Assembly: GCA_016776505.1 (NCBI GenBank)
Contig: JADHTG010000034.1
Span: 1-34,618, forward strand
Direction: 5' to 3'
Length of the DNA stretch: 34,618 nucleotides
Source of the DNA: Bacteroidota bacterium
Lineage (GTDB): Bacteria > Bacteroidota > Bacteroidia > CAILMK01 > JAAYUY01
Below the pieces are notes generated by a model. That model did not search any database, was not told where the DNA came from, and was given only the letters and a program-made list of their open reading frames with translations. Position 1 is the stretch's first letter, and each line of letters opens with the position of its first letter. This document shows, piece by piece, positions 16,124 to 25,900 of the stretch. Made by a program: the position numbers and the translations under genes.

Positions 16124-17962
16124 ATGAAAAGAAAATTTACTATTTTATTTGTCACGTTTTTTTTAACAGCTTCTTATTTTAACTTAAATGCCCAATGCGT
16201 TGGAGATACAATATCCATGTATTCAGGATTATTAGATTACATTGATGGAATGGGTGTTTCTGAAAATGGCCATGTAGTAACAGCACATATGATGGGAATT
16301 ACGATTTATGATGGTACTTCCTGGACAAAACACAATGTTCCTGATGCACACCAAATATCTGGAATTGATATTGATGACGAGGGGAAGGTTTATATAGCCA
16401 TCAGCTATGAAGGATTTATGGTTTGGGAGAATTCGACAACATTCACCAAGTATGACACCAGTGACGGACTTCACTCCATGGAATCCGAAGTTGTGAAAGT
16501 GGCACCTGATGGAAAAGTATGGATTGGCAGCTGGGGTTTTGGTTGTTCCTACTTTGACGGGAGTTCCTTTACAAAATTTGATACTTTAACCGGTTTAAGT
16601 GACAATAATATTGTAGGATTTGATTTTGATGACCAAGGCAATGTATATATGGCAGGCTATAATGGCTCCATTACCATCTATGATGGGACCAACTTCAAGA
16701 CTTTGACACCGCCCAATGTAGATGAAGTAATTGATATTGCAGTCGACAGAAATGGCGGACTATGGGTATCTGCATTTTCTTTTGTAGGATCTACATTCTT
16801 ATTGCATTATGACGGATCAAAATGGAATAATTTTAATTATCCTACACAACACCATGTTTTTACGATTGAATCTGATTTAAGTGGCAATGTACTCTGCGGA
16901 ACATTCAATGGCTTAACGAAGTTTGATGGAAAAAGATGGAAAGTGTATACTACTTCTGATGGACTATATGAAAATTATGCCTATGAAATTGGAATTGATG
17001 GTTTTGATCAGGTTTGGATATCAGGAAATACAGGATTATCATTATTGAGTGAATACAGTGCATTGAAAGGGACTATTTATGATAATGTAAGTTATGTTTC
17101 TTCAGGATATGTGAAGTTATTTAAGAAAACAAATGGCGTGAAAAAAATAATACAATACGATTCGGTTGCTATCACTGGTTTGGGAGATTACGATTTTTCC
17201 AATGTCCCGCTTGGTATGTATGTGATTTATGCAGAAGGGGATCCTGCTTTATATGGTAGTTTTGCCGGGGCCTATTTTGGGGATGTGGAACTCTGGTCAT
17301 CAGCAGAAGAAGTTCGTGTAGCCTTTTGTGATACCATATATTCTGCTTTGGATATTGAACTTATTGAGAAACTGATTGATCCTCCCGGAAAGGGATACAT
17401 CAGCGGCCATATAAAATCTGCTGATGGAACAAGGGCAGGATCAGAACCCATAAAAGACGTGGATGTTACGTTGAAAAAAGTACCTGGTGGTATTGTGAAA
17501 CAAGCAAAAACCAATCAATATGGCTTTTTTGAATTTGAAAAATTAAGCAATGGCATTTATGGAATCATTGTCGATATGCCTGGTCTTGAATTGGATAGCA
17601 TTCGGATTGTAGAAATTACGGATACAGATACCTTACATACGGATCAGGATTATGAAGTGGATTCAACGGGGATTCATGCCGGAGATTTTACTTCTATAAA
17701 TGAGGATCAATATATTTTCAATTCAATTGTATTTCCGAATCCGGCTCGTGGATCCCTGTATCTTCATTTTTCAAATTTAGACTGGGAATCCATTCAAATT
17801 GATCTCATCAATGTCAATGGACAGTCAGTTTATGAAAATAGCATTCACCATAAAGGCGAATTAACAGAACAAATTGATGTGTCAGCACATGCACCAGGAA
17901 TTTACCTGCTCAAGTTGCAGGGAGGAAATTCCTTGAAGATTGTAAAAGTGTTACTGAATTAA
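16124..17962 (+). CDS. T9SS-secreted beta-propeller protein with C-terminal sorting domain
   Basis: A 612-residue secreted protein. The signal peptide (residues 1-24) ends ...FNLNAQ. Residues about 30-320 carry repeated blades of the two-component-regulator-propeller type, with recurring IYDG-x-W, DGKVWIGS, DNNIVGF and DGFDQVWISG units. A SdrD-B/CarboxypepD_reg-like beta domain follows at about 435-530 (GYISGHIKSADG ... YGFFEFEKL). The end is a type A T9SS sorting domain, with SIVFPNPARGSL (about 540) and GIYLLKLQGG, finishing KIVKVLLN. It should cross the outer membrane through T9SS and be attached or released. No ligand can be named. The T9SS domain is one of the best taxonomic markers in the window. 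Confidence 0.88.
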   Translation: MKRKFTILFVTFFLTASYFNLNAQCVGDTISMYSGLLDYIDGMGVSENGHVVTAHMMGITIYDGTSWTKHNVPDAHQISGIDIDDEGKVYIAISYEGFMVWENSTTFTKYDTSDGLHSMESEVVKVAPDGKVWIGSWGFGCSYFDGSSFTKFDTLTGLSDNNIVGFDFDDQGNVYMAGYNGSITIYDGTNFKTLTPPNVDEVIDIAVDRNGGLWVSAFSFVGSTFLLHYDGSKWNNFNYPTQHHVFTIESDLSGNVLCGTFNGLTKFDGKRWKVYTTSDGLYENYAYEIGIDGFDQVWISGNTGLSLLSEYSALKGTIYDNVSYVSSGYVKLFKKTNGVKKIIQYDSVAITGLGDYDFSNVPLGMYVIYAEGDPALYGSFAGAYFGDVELWSSAEEVRVAFCDTIYSALDIELIEKLIDPPGKGYISGHIKSADGTRAGSEPIKDVDVTLKKVPGGIVKQAKTNQYGFFEFEKLSNGIYGIIVDMPGLELDSIRIVEITDTDTLHTDQDYEVDSTGIHAGDFTSINEDQYIFNSIVFPNPARGSLYLHFSNLDWESIQIDLINVNGQSVYENSIHHKGELTEQIDVSAHAPGIYLLKLQGGNSLKIVKVLLN

Positions 17963-18092
17963 TTCCCATTCAGGTCAGGAGCAAAAACAGGGATGTCTTT
18001 GGCAATTTTTTATTAATTTCGTATCGCCCGTATTATTCAATTAATTAATTTAATTTGCCAGTCAGGATTTCAGGCATTTAATTGTCTTTGAA

Positions 18093-20390
18093 ATGATTCT
18101 TAGGATGAATAAAATCATTGCTGCAATTATTATATTGTTCAATTTACTAGCATCCCCTCTGCTTTTCGGACAGGAAGGAGCTGATAGTCTTCTCTTCTTG
18201 TTGAAGAATGCAAAATCAAGTGATAAAGCTGTCATTTATAATGATTTATCAGCTTTGTATTTAAGCGATTCAGTGCTACTGAGTTTTGCTTATGCTGAAA
18301 GGGCATTGGATTATGCACAGAAGAATAATGATCTGGTCCAGGAATCAAGAGCTTATTATAATTTAGGGGATGCCTATCTGGAGGACAATAATCATGAACA
18401 AGCTCTTGCCTATTACAATAAATGCATCCATATTCGAAATAATACCAAAGATTATGCGAGCATTTCTGAAGCCCATAATGGGATTGGTTCGGTTTATTAT
18501 CGCCTGGGTGAATACGACAATGCCATAAAATACTTTTCAATAGCCCTGGAGTATGATCAAAAAGGCAACGATTATGAAAGTGAATCGAGCAGCTTAAATA
18601 ATATTGGAATAGCGTATAAAAAACTGGGTCAATTTGAGAAAGCTTTGGAACATTATGAGAGAGCTTTGGTCATAGATGAAAAGAATGATTTCAAGGGCAA
18701 TATTGCGAATGACTTAAATAATATAGGCGCCATTTACAAATCTTGGGGTAAATATGAAGAGGCCATAAAATACTATGAAAGAGCCCTTGAGATTGACAAA
18801 AAACTCGAAAAGCATGAAGATATTGCCATTGAATTGAACAACCTGGGTATGGTTTATTATTCCATGGGGCAATACGACAAATCAGTGGATTATTACCAGG
18901 AAGCCCTTCAGGTGGTTAAACTGTCAGGAGATGATAAGCAAGTTTCTAATTTCCTGACAAATATTGGTTCTGTATACGATACATGGGGACAATATGATAA
19001 AGCACTGGAATATTATAAGCAGGCACTGGAAATAGATCAGAAACTGGACCTTCAGTCGAATGTCGGTGGAGATTTGAATAATATAGGCTCCGTCTATTTT
19101 ACATTGAAAGACTACGATAAAGCGGTTAAATATTATGAGCAGTCGCTGGAGATATTTCAACGTATGAAACAGGAGGGGGCTGTTGCTGTTTTACTCAATA
19201 ATATCGCCTCTGTGTATAAAGCCTGGGAACAATATGACAAAGCCATAGACTATTACAACCAGGTGCTGGAAATAGATCGCAAACTAAATCGTGCGGACCA
19301 GATAGCTATTGATCTGGATAATATTGGATTGCTTTATGTGGCTGTAGGCGATTATGCGAAAGGCCTGGATTATTATAATCAGGCTTTGGAACTGGCAAAA
19401 TCAATTGATGCGAAACCCATTGTATTGAATACCTACTTTTATTTATCAGAGTTATATGATAAGCTGGGAAATTTTAAGGAAGCATTGAGTTATTACCGCT
19501 TTTATACCAGTTTAAAGGATACTATCTTTAACGAGGAAAAACACAAACAATTTGCAGAATTCCAGACAAAATACGAAACCGAAAAAAAGGAAGCTCAAAT
19601 TATTATACAGCAAACTGAAATTGACAAAAGGGAGGCAGAAAATAAACGACAGCGAGCTATTATTGTATCAGGAGGAATCGTAATTTTACTTGTTATTTTA
19701 ATGATAATCAATGTATTCCGGAATCTTCAGCGTAAAAAGAGGGATAATAAAATCATTGCTGCTGAAAAAGCAAAATCCGAAGAATTACTTTTAAATACTT
19801 TGCCATTGAAGGTGGTAAATGATCTAAAGGAAACCGGAAGCACAGAACCGGAAGGCTTTGAAAACGTAACTGTTTATTTTAGTGATATTGTTGGATTTAC
19901 AGACGTTTCAGCAACCCTTGAACCCAAAGTATTAATAGAAGAATTAAATGATATTTTTACAGCCTTTGATGATATCATGGTAAAGAATGAATGTGAACGT
20001 TTAAAAACCATTGGAGATGCTTATTTGGCAGTTTGCGGGATGCCTGAAGAAAATGATAATCATGCCCAGAATATGGTTAATTCTGCGATTGAAATAGTTC
20101 ATTATCTTGAAAAAAGAAATATGGATTCGCAAATTAAATGGCGTATAAGGATCGGCATTCATTCCGGAAGAGTCGTTGGAGGTATAGTGGGAGTGAGAAA
20201 GTATATTTACGATGTTTTCGGAGATACCATCAATACAGCTTCGCGTATGGAGAGTAATGGTTCTCCTATGCGGATCAATGTTTCACAGGTTACTTTTGAC
20301 CTGCTTAAGGAGAAGTTCAAGTTCACAAAAAGAGAAGAAAGGGCTGTGAAAGGGAAAGGTGCAATGCAAATGTATTTTGTTGATTATTAA
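18093..20390 (+). CDS. TPR receptor-like class III adenylate cyclase
   Basis: A 765-residue membrane protein. A signal-anchor/signal peptide (residues about 5-26, ending LLFGQ) is followed by about ten 40-residue TPR units (about 85-480). A charged coiled segment and one membrane helix (about 520-542) precede a cytosolic cyclase domain (about 590-765). The cyclase has both metal aspartates (FSDIVGF, TIGDAY), the adenine-selecting Lys in LKTIGD and Asp in YDVFG, and the transition-state Asn/Arg in NTASRM. This predicts ATP rather than GTP as substrate. The topology puts the TPRs in the periplasm, reading a protein or peptide signal. A start at the ATG at 18105 is equally possible. Confidence 0.9.
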   Translation: MILRMNKIIAAIIILFNLLASPLLFGQEGADSLLFLLKNAKSSDKAVIYNDLSALYLSDSVLLSFAYAERALDYAQKNNDLVQESRAYYNLGDAYLEDNNHEQALAYYNKCIHIRNNTKDYASISEAHNGIGSVYYRLGEYDNAIKYFSIALEYDQKGNDYESESSSLNNIGIAYKKLGQFEKALEHYERALVIDEKNDFKGNIANDLNNIGAIYKSWGKYEEAIKYYERALEIDKKLEKHEDIAIELNNLGMVYYSMGQYDKSVDYYQEALQVVKLSGDDKQVSNFLTNIGSVYDTWGQYDKALEYYKQALEIDQKLDLQSNVGGDLNNIGSVYFTLKDYDKAVKYYEQSLEIFQRMKQEGAVAVLLNNIASVYKAWEQYDKAIDYYNQVLEIDRKLNRADQIAIDLDNIGLLYVAVGDYAKGLDYYNQALELAKSIDAKPIVLNTYFYLSELYDKLGNFKEALSYYRFYTSLKDTIFNEEKHKQFAEFQTKYETEKKEAQIIIQQTEIDKREAENKRQRAIIVSGGIVILLVILMIINVFRNLQRKKRDNKIIAAEKAKSEELLLNTLPLKVVNDLKETGSTEPEGFENVTVYFSDIVGFTDVSATLEPKVLIEELNDIFTAFDDIMVKNECERLKTIGDAYLAVCGMPEENDNHAQNMVNSAIEIVHYLEKRNMDSQIKWRIRIGIHSGRVVGGIVGVRKYIYDVFGDTINTASRMESNGSPMRINVSQVTFDLLKEKFKFTKREERAVKGKGAMQMYFVDY

Positions 20391-20448
20391 ATTTTAATTT
20401 ATATCCACTACTGTAGATAAATTTTTTTAATGACTAAGTGAAATAAAC

Positions 20449-20456
20449 TAACTTTG
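20449..20456 (+). promoter_or_regulatory. Putative -7 element for the HD-domain gene
   Basis: TAACTTTG fits the TAnnTTTG consensus and ends 28 bases before the start codon, giving a plausible leader. No obvious -33 TTG. It implies the HD gene can be transcribed apart from the cyclase. Confidence 0.45.
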
Positions 20457-20484
20457 TCGAAATAAAAGAGAAGCTGCCTCAAAA

Positions 20485-21075
20485 ATGCAATATTCCCGGG
20501 TAAAAGAATACATGCTTAACAAGCTGGAGAAGGAATTAAACCGAGAGCTTTACTACCATGGTGTTCACCATTCGATTGATGTGATTGCATCCTGCAAGCG
20601 ATTATCACTAAGTGAAGGTATTAATGATAACGATCTGATGCTTCTGCAGACAGCTGCTGTATTTCATGATTCAGGATTCCTTGAAACCTATAAGGGACAT
20701 GAAGAAGTGTCATGCCGTTTTGCCCGTGATCTTTTACCGGGATATGGTTATACAAACAAGGATATTGATAAAGTTCTTGAAATGATCAGGGCCACCCAGA
20801 TCCCCCAAAGTCCAAAATCATTTCTATCAAAAATATTATGTGATGCAGACCTGGATTATTTAGGTCGTAATGATTTCGATCCTATATCTCATGGATTATT
20901 TAAAGAACTGATTGCTTACAATATGGTTCAGGATGAGAAACAATGGAACAAGATACAGGTCAGTTTTTTAAGCAATCACAATTATTTTACAAAAACCGCA
21001 AAGGAGACCCGGGAAGCAAAAAAGCAAAAGAAGTTAGATGAATTGAAATCCATTGTTGCATCCTATGATGTTTGA
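20485..21075 (+). CDS. HD-domain phosphohydrolase
   Basis: A 196-residue cytosolic protein of the HD superfamily of metal-dependent phosphohydrolases. The metal ligands follow the family order: His29 (YYHGVHHSID), His61-Asp62 (AVFHDSGF), a supporting His72-Glu73 (KGHEEVS), and Asp120/Asp122 (LCDADLDYLG). Length and pattern match small stand-alone HD proteins whose substrates, cyclic nucleotides, nucleotides or phosphoesters, are mostly undefined. It follows the adenylate cyclase by 94 bp on the same strand, so degradation of the cyclase product is an attractive but untested role. The last 20 residues are lysine-rich and may be disordered. Confidence 0.85.
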   Translation: MQYSRVKEYMLNKLEKELNRELYYHGVHHSIDVIASCKRLSLSEGINDNDLMLLQTAAVFHDSGFLETYKGHEEVSCRFARDLLPGYGYTNKDIDKVLEMIRATQIPQSPKSFLSKILCDADLDYLGRNDFDPISHGLFKELIAYNMVQDEKQWNKIQVSFLSNHNYFTKTAKETREAKKQKKLDELKSIVASYDV

Positions 21076-21180
21076 TTAATCAGGCTAAACAATCGAATGT
21101 TAGAATTTGTGATCAGGTATCAAGGTGTATTTCTTTGCATTTTAAAGGATGAGTATACGAATAGTCAAGCTAATTCTGGA

Positions 21181-22392
21181 TCAAAAACTCAGCTTAAATC
21201 CAATTCCGGTTTGAAGGTCAGGAGCATTATCGACGAGAAAATCTTCCCGCAGATAAACTGACAAGGCATAAGATCCTTTTGAAAATGATACAAAAAGGCT
21301 GTTGCTGTTTAAGTTTCTGTACAGATGTGAAATTGAATAATGCCACGCACTGTAATCATAGTCACCTGTGAGTACGATTGACTTATAATCTTCTTTTTTG
21401 TTGTAAGCACTTTGCAAGTAAAAGCTTGTACCAATAGATAATAAGCTGTTGTTTTTTAATGTTCTTTGATAATTGATGATTAATTCGGAGCTGAATATAA
21501 AAGGGCTGCTGCTGATTTCAACACAGGGACCAAACATAAGCAGTTTTTGCTGTAAAACACCCGCACTGACTCCCAACAGTAATATGTTATTGGTTTTCAG
21601 CTTAATTTGTTTATTGATGCTTGTGCTGTATCCAAAATCAAGCGATGGATTAAATTTGCTGACATTAATACCTGCCTGGAAACTCAGGCAAGTATACATA
21701 TTTCGTTTCTGAAGATAACTGATTTGGGGATACTGATTATAGGAAAATTCAATGCCTGAAAAAATAGGATAGCCTTTTCCTATTTGCATTGTTTTCCCAT
21801 ATTGATCTACATAGGTTATGCGGGTTTTTCCACACCCATTTGCCATCCGTGCAAAAGGGTCGTCGTCTCCGGCTATGTGCGTGTGGAACCATTCAATAAA
21901 TTCATCATTAGTCAGGCAAGAGAAAGGGAATTTCCCAGGATCCAATGTGAAAAAACGAGTATTTATTTTCAATTCCTTTACAGGGGAAATGGGTATTTCC
22001 AATCTGATTTGGTAAAGCCTGATCAGTGCATCCGCATGCAATTCAATGGATCTTGAAGGATCATTGATTTTGTCAAAATGCCATATTCGTTTGTGCCAGG
22101 CAATTTCTTGCAGCCTTTGTTTGTCTGCTTTATCGCCAGGTAAATAGGCCTTCACAGTGGGTAACCATACATTTCCATTGGATACATTCAGGGATATCGC
22201 CATTTTCCGGCTTGCTTTCATCTGAAAATTCGGATTGATACGGGACATGAGTATACCAAAAGGATGAGTGGATAAAGTATTGGGGAAGAAAGTAGGAGGG
22301 GATGATGAAAAGTCAGTTGCAGATAAGGCACTATCAGTCTGAGAAAAACAATTGCCAAAACTTAAGATCAGAAGAAATAGCAAATACTTCAT
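21181..22392 (-). CDS. DUF3187-like outer-membrane beta-barrel protein
   Basis: A 403-residue exported protein with a signal peptide (MKYLLFLLILSFGNCFSQ). The body has alternating hydrophobic beta-strand patterns with frequent aromatic ends (about residues 215-403), and the chain ends in ...GIGFKLSF, a terminal aromatic as in outer-membrane barrels. An early segment, FIEWFHTHIAGDDDPFARMANG, resembles the conserved loop of DUF3187 proteins, whose function is unknown. Assignment to that family is by eye. It is on the strand opposite the cyclase/HD pair and in the same direction as the cNMP-domain transporter upstream, but 528 bp of repeat-rich DNA separates them. Confidence 0.6.
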   Translation of the reverse strand: MKYLLFLLILSFGNCFSQTDSALSATDFSSSPPTFFPNTLSTHPFGILMSRINPNFQMKASRKMAISLNVSNGNVWLPTVKAYLPGDKADKQRLQEIAWHKRIWHFDKINDPSRSIELHADALIRLYQIRLEIPISPVKELKINTRFFTLDPGKFPFSCLTNDEFIEWFHTHIAGDDDPFARMANGCGKTRITYVDQYGKTMQIGKGYPIFSGIEFSYNQYPQISYLQKRNMYTCLSFQAGINVSKFNPSLDFGYSTSINKQIKLKTNNILLLGVSAGVLQQKLLMFGPCVEISSSPFIFSSELIINYQRTLKNNSLLSIGTSFYLQSAYNKKEDYKSIVLTGDYDYSAWHYSISHLYRNLNSNSLFVSFSKGSYALSVYLREDFLVDNAPDLQTGIGFKLSF

Positions 22393-22470
22393 TATTAAAT
22401 CTTAAAGTAACGTGAGATCGACATATTAGTTACTGATTATCAAATATATATAACTATCTATTGGTGAAAT

Positions 22471-22654
22471 CCTGCCTGCATTGCCTTCACGAAGCTATGG
22501 CAGAGCAAGGCGGCAAGCAGGCTTAGTGGCTTAGAGTCTTCTGCCAAAGGCATCATTTTGTGGGTGGCAAAAGTATTATTATTAATGCCACTAAACTGCC
22601 CGCCTTAGCATTTTGGCAGGCGGGGACACCAAAACACAAAGGTACACAAAGAAC
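22471..22654. repeat. Composite palindromic repeat island
   Basis: Several nested stems sit within 185 bp. CCTGC/GCAGG (22471-22475 and 22517-22521) encloses GCCTT/AAGGC (22483-22487 and 22507-22511). AGTGGC/GCCACT (22525-22530 and 22587-22592) comes next. CCCGCCT/AGGCGGG (22599-22605 and 22618-22624) follows. An ACCAAAACACAAAGGTACAC-type block (22628-22647) is similar to sequences that often flank GxxExxY genes. No gene is present. The look is that of a REP/BIME-like island or nested insertion scars. Confidence 0.7.
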
Positions 22655-22761
22655 TAAATATTTATAATGCAGAAAATCAAATAATTATCGAAATTTGTTA
22701 TATCGAACTCACCATAAAGTATATTAATCTATTTGGTTCAAAAGCCTGAAAACAAATTATT

Positions 22762-22785
22762 GCCTTCGGTCATCCATATGGATGT
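22762..22785. repeat. TGCC-TTC-GG / CATCC-ATAT-GGATG double palindrome
   Basis: Two small palindromes in a row: TGCCTTCGG, then CATCCATATGGATG. The same two-part layout (TGCCGAAGGCA, then TCCCTATGGGA) interrupts the anticodon loop of both tRNA-like remnants at the right end of the window, suggesting one repeat family. Confidence 0.6.
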
Positions 22786-22816
22786 AAATATACAAAATTA
22801 TTGAATTAGCAGACCT

Positions 22817-22842
22817 CATCTCATGACTTTAGTTCATGATGG
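22817..22842. repeat. TCATGA hairpin
   Basis: TCATGA (22821-22826) and TCATGA (22834-22839), each self-complementary, enclose a CTTTAGT loop and are extended by CATC/GATG. It is another short palindrome in the 22393-22919 non-coding stretch. The rest of that stretch holds nothing I recognise. Confidence 0.5.
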
Positions 22843-22919
22843 GTATGGACTATTTCATCCCGAAAAAAATCAGGGGCAATTCCGGATAAGTTGTTATTGC
22901 TGATTAAGAATTATTTCTC

Positions 22920-25900
22920 TTATTTAGAGGCTTTGATATTTGCAATGACCTCATTTTGATTCCGGATTCTGCGACAAAGTATTTTTAAGATCCCCTTTGC
23001 CACTTCCATTCGTTCCGACATGAGTTCGTAAAATGCATCCTGGTCGAGGCGGAGAAGCAAGGTATCCTTTGTTGCTTTTGCAGAAGCAGAACGTGGTTCA
23101 GGATCCAATAAAGCGAGTTCACCAAAGAAGTCCCTGTTTTTGAGCAAAGCCAGACTCAGGTCGCCATCGTATATGTTGATTTCACCTTCATTAATGATAT
23201 ACATGCAAGTACCCATATCGCCTTTGTTAAAAACATCCTGTCCTTCGTCAATGCGTTCTTCCTGCATGATGTTGGCAATATCCACCAGGATATTTTCCGG
23301 AGTTTCAGTAAACAGGCTGGTACTTTTTAATATGATCACCTTTTCTATATCGAGCAGGCTTCCTTTAGAACTGTTTTCCATGAGTGAATCAAATTTATTT
23401 GAATCAATATAATTGCTAAGAGTAGTTCTGTCGAAATCTATGCTTTGATTTATCCTGTAGAGGGTGTTTTGTGCAGTTTCGCTTAAAAGTTTAGTCTGGT
23501 TATCCAGGTAGGGAAGGATGAGAGGTGTTAATTCATATTTGATGAAATCAAGAATTGAAATGATAGCGGTTACCTGGGTCCAACGGTTAAATCGTTTGTC
23601 TTTTTCGCGTAAAATGGTTTCAGGAATAGCCACAAGCTCGGAAGGAATTTTCAGCTTGTATGATTCGAGTTTTTTAATCCTGTCCTGCAAAGGCATATCT
23701 TCAAAAATAACGGACAGTTTAATGGACAGTTTTTTAGTAATGAGGTTATCGATAATTTCCATCGCATTGGCCCTTCTTTCAGAGTAATCAGCCAATAATC
23801 CTTCCCTTGCTTTATAAACAGTCCTGGTATCGTAGAGGAATGAAAGCAAATTGAACAGGTTTTCTTTGATAATTCGCAATTCAATTTCTAATGCACTTAT
23901 TAATTGATCGTTCAATTTCTGCTGTCTGCCAAGAAGATCAATGGATTGATACAACCAACTGGCCTGGTCAAATTCTTCATCGAATTTTGTACGAATCAGC
24001 TGGTCGTCTCCAAGTGCTTTGTAGTTTGACTTTCGCAAGGAGGTCATTGCTTCATTTTGAACTTTATAAGCCTTGAAATTCATGAATTGAAGTAATATTT
24101 CATGTGCATTTGCATTTCCGATATGACCCAATACATGGCCTAGTCTGACCAATTGCGGGATGCTGAACTGATCATCTTTGATCTTTCCAACGAAAGTAAG
24201 AATATACCCAATAGCGACATCTCCATACATAGAAAGAGATTGTTTGGCCAGTTCACTGTATACAGGGGAATCGAGAAAATCAATTAAATAGGGAATAAAT
24301 TTGGGATTTAATGATTTTGAACTCGCTTCTATAGCCGCTTTTACTACATTCGGGTTGGAGTTTTCAAAAAAGTCGAGTATAGGTTGAAAAAAGTTCTTAA
24401 TAGCCAAATCCCTGATGATGTTGGCTGCTGTGATATTGTTTTCTGATTTTGGAGATTGAATTAATCGCAACAGTTGTTGACCGGCCAGCACGACAGGTTC
24501 CAGATCTCCACTTTTAAGCAGTCCGGTGATTGCTCCTTTCTGAATCAGCGGATCGTCATCTTCAAGAAAAGGAAAGATTTGAGTTAATTCACTTTCTTCA
24601 ACAACACAATAAGCCCGCAGTGCTGCTTCCCTGACAGAGCTGCTTTCTTTTGAATTAATAAAAGAATAGATAAGCTCATTTAATCCTGTAATTTTAAGTG
24701 TTTCAATTTTACCAAAGGCATATTTACTGACTTCATCAGACTCATGTTTGAGCAACTCCATGAGGACTGCCTGATCATCTCTTTCGTCCAGTTTAAAAAG
24801 AAGTTCAGATGAATAGATGGTCTCTTCCGGATAAGGACTGTTTAATTTTTTTAAAAGAATGTTCTTAATTAATTTTCCCTGAATGGGCATTTCAGAGCCT
24901 TCGAAATAACGTTTTTTAACTGCATTTTGTAAAACTATAATATATTGCCTGTTCGTAATCAACACAATGACCATCCAGGCGATGAGGATAAAAATGAGCA
25001 GGTAACTAACCAAACCCAGGTTGATCTCATCCTGGTAATGAATGATTAAAAACAACGTGATTCCTGCAACTCCCAATGCGATCGGATTTAAGAAACCATT
25101 TACAATAGCATGTCCAAATAGTCTTAATTTTTTACTTAGAGGCTGGAATAAGGAGAAAAATACGGGCTCAAATATTGAATACCTGAATAATTCAAGTGAA
25201 AAAGCAAGAGATGCAAACAAACTGAACAGAAGTATTTGTTCCGTAGAAAATAGGCGATAAATTATGATACCGGCTGTTATAATGATAAAAACTATGGGTA
25301 GCAGTAATAAACTGTTTTTGATACCCAGTTTATCAATGATTCTTCCTGTAAGAAACATTTTTACCAAGATGGTAACCCCTTTATTAATTCCGAAAAACAA
25401 ACCAAAGAATATGGCTATTTCCTCTCCACTGGTGTATCTGTTTTGCACCTGAGTGAGAAAGGAAAAGTCGATGAAGGTAAAAGCTACAATGGCAATAAAT
25501 GATAAAATGGAAAGCAAGATGATGAAATCGCTTTTTACATATTTTTTGAAGAGGTTATCTGTAGATTCCAGTTCCAATTTCGTTTTTGCAGGATCAAATT
25601 TTTGTTTCCCATACTTCCTTATGATCAGGTTAAGCAAGATAAAACAAATGGCAAATGCAATAGCAGCTATAACAATCAGGTTGTTTTTTCCAATAAGAGG
25701 CACTAAGGCGGGAACTGAAAAGTAACCCAGTAATTTGGCGGTGACTTCACCAGAACTGACAATGCCAAACAAACGTTTACTTTGCCTGACATCCAGGAGC
25801 ATGGCTGTGAGACCCCAGAATTCAAGATAATTCAGCAAAGAGGTAACCCTGTACCACATGATAACAGCAAAAGCAATCCAAAGACTTTGGGAGAATTGAA

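Noticed and set aside
18490..19420. Regular 120-bp DNA periodicity resembling a tandem repeat or CRISPR-like array
   Set aside because: The period is exactly 40 codons and follows the TPR units of the cyclase protein; DNA copies are diverged and there are no spacers.
19870..20390. Guanylate cyclase rather than adenylate cyclase
   Set aside because: The substrate-selecting positions are Lys (LKTIGD) and Asp (YDVFG), the adenine type, not the Glu/Cys pair of guanylate cyclases.
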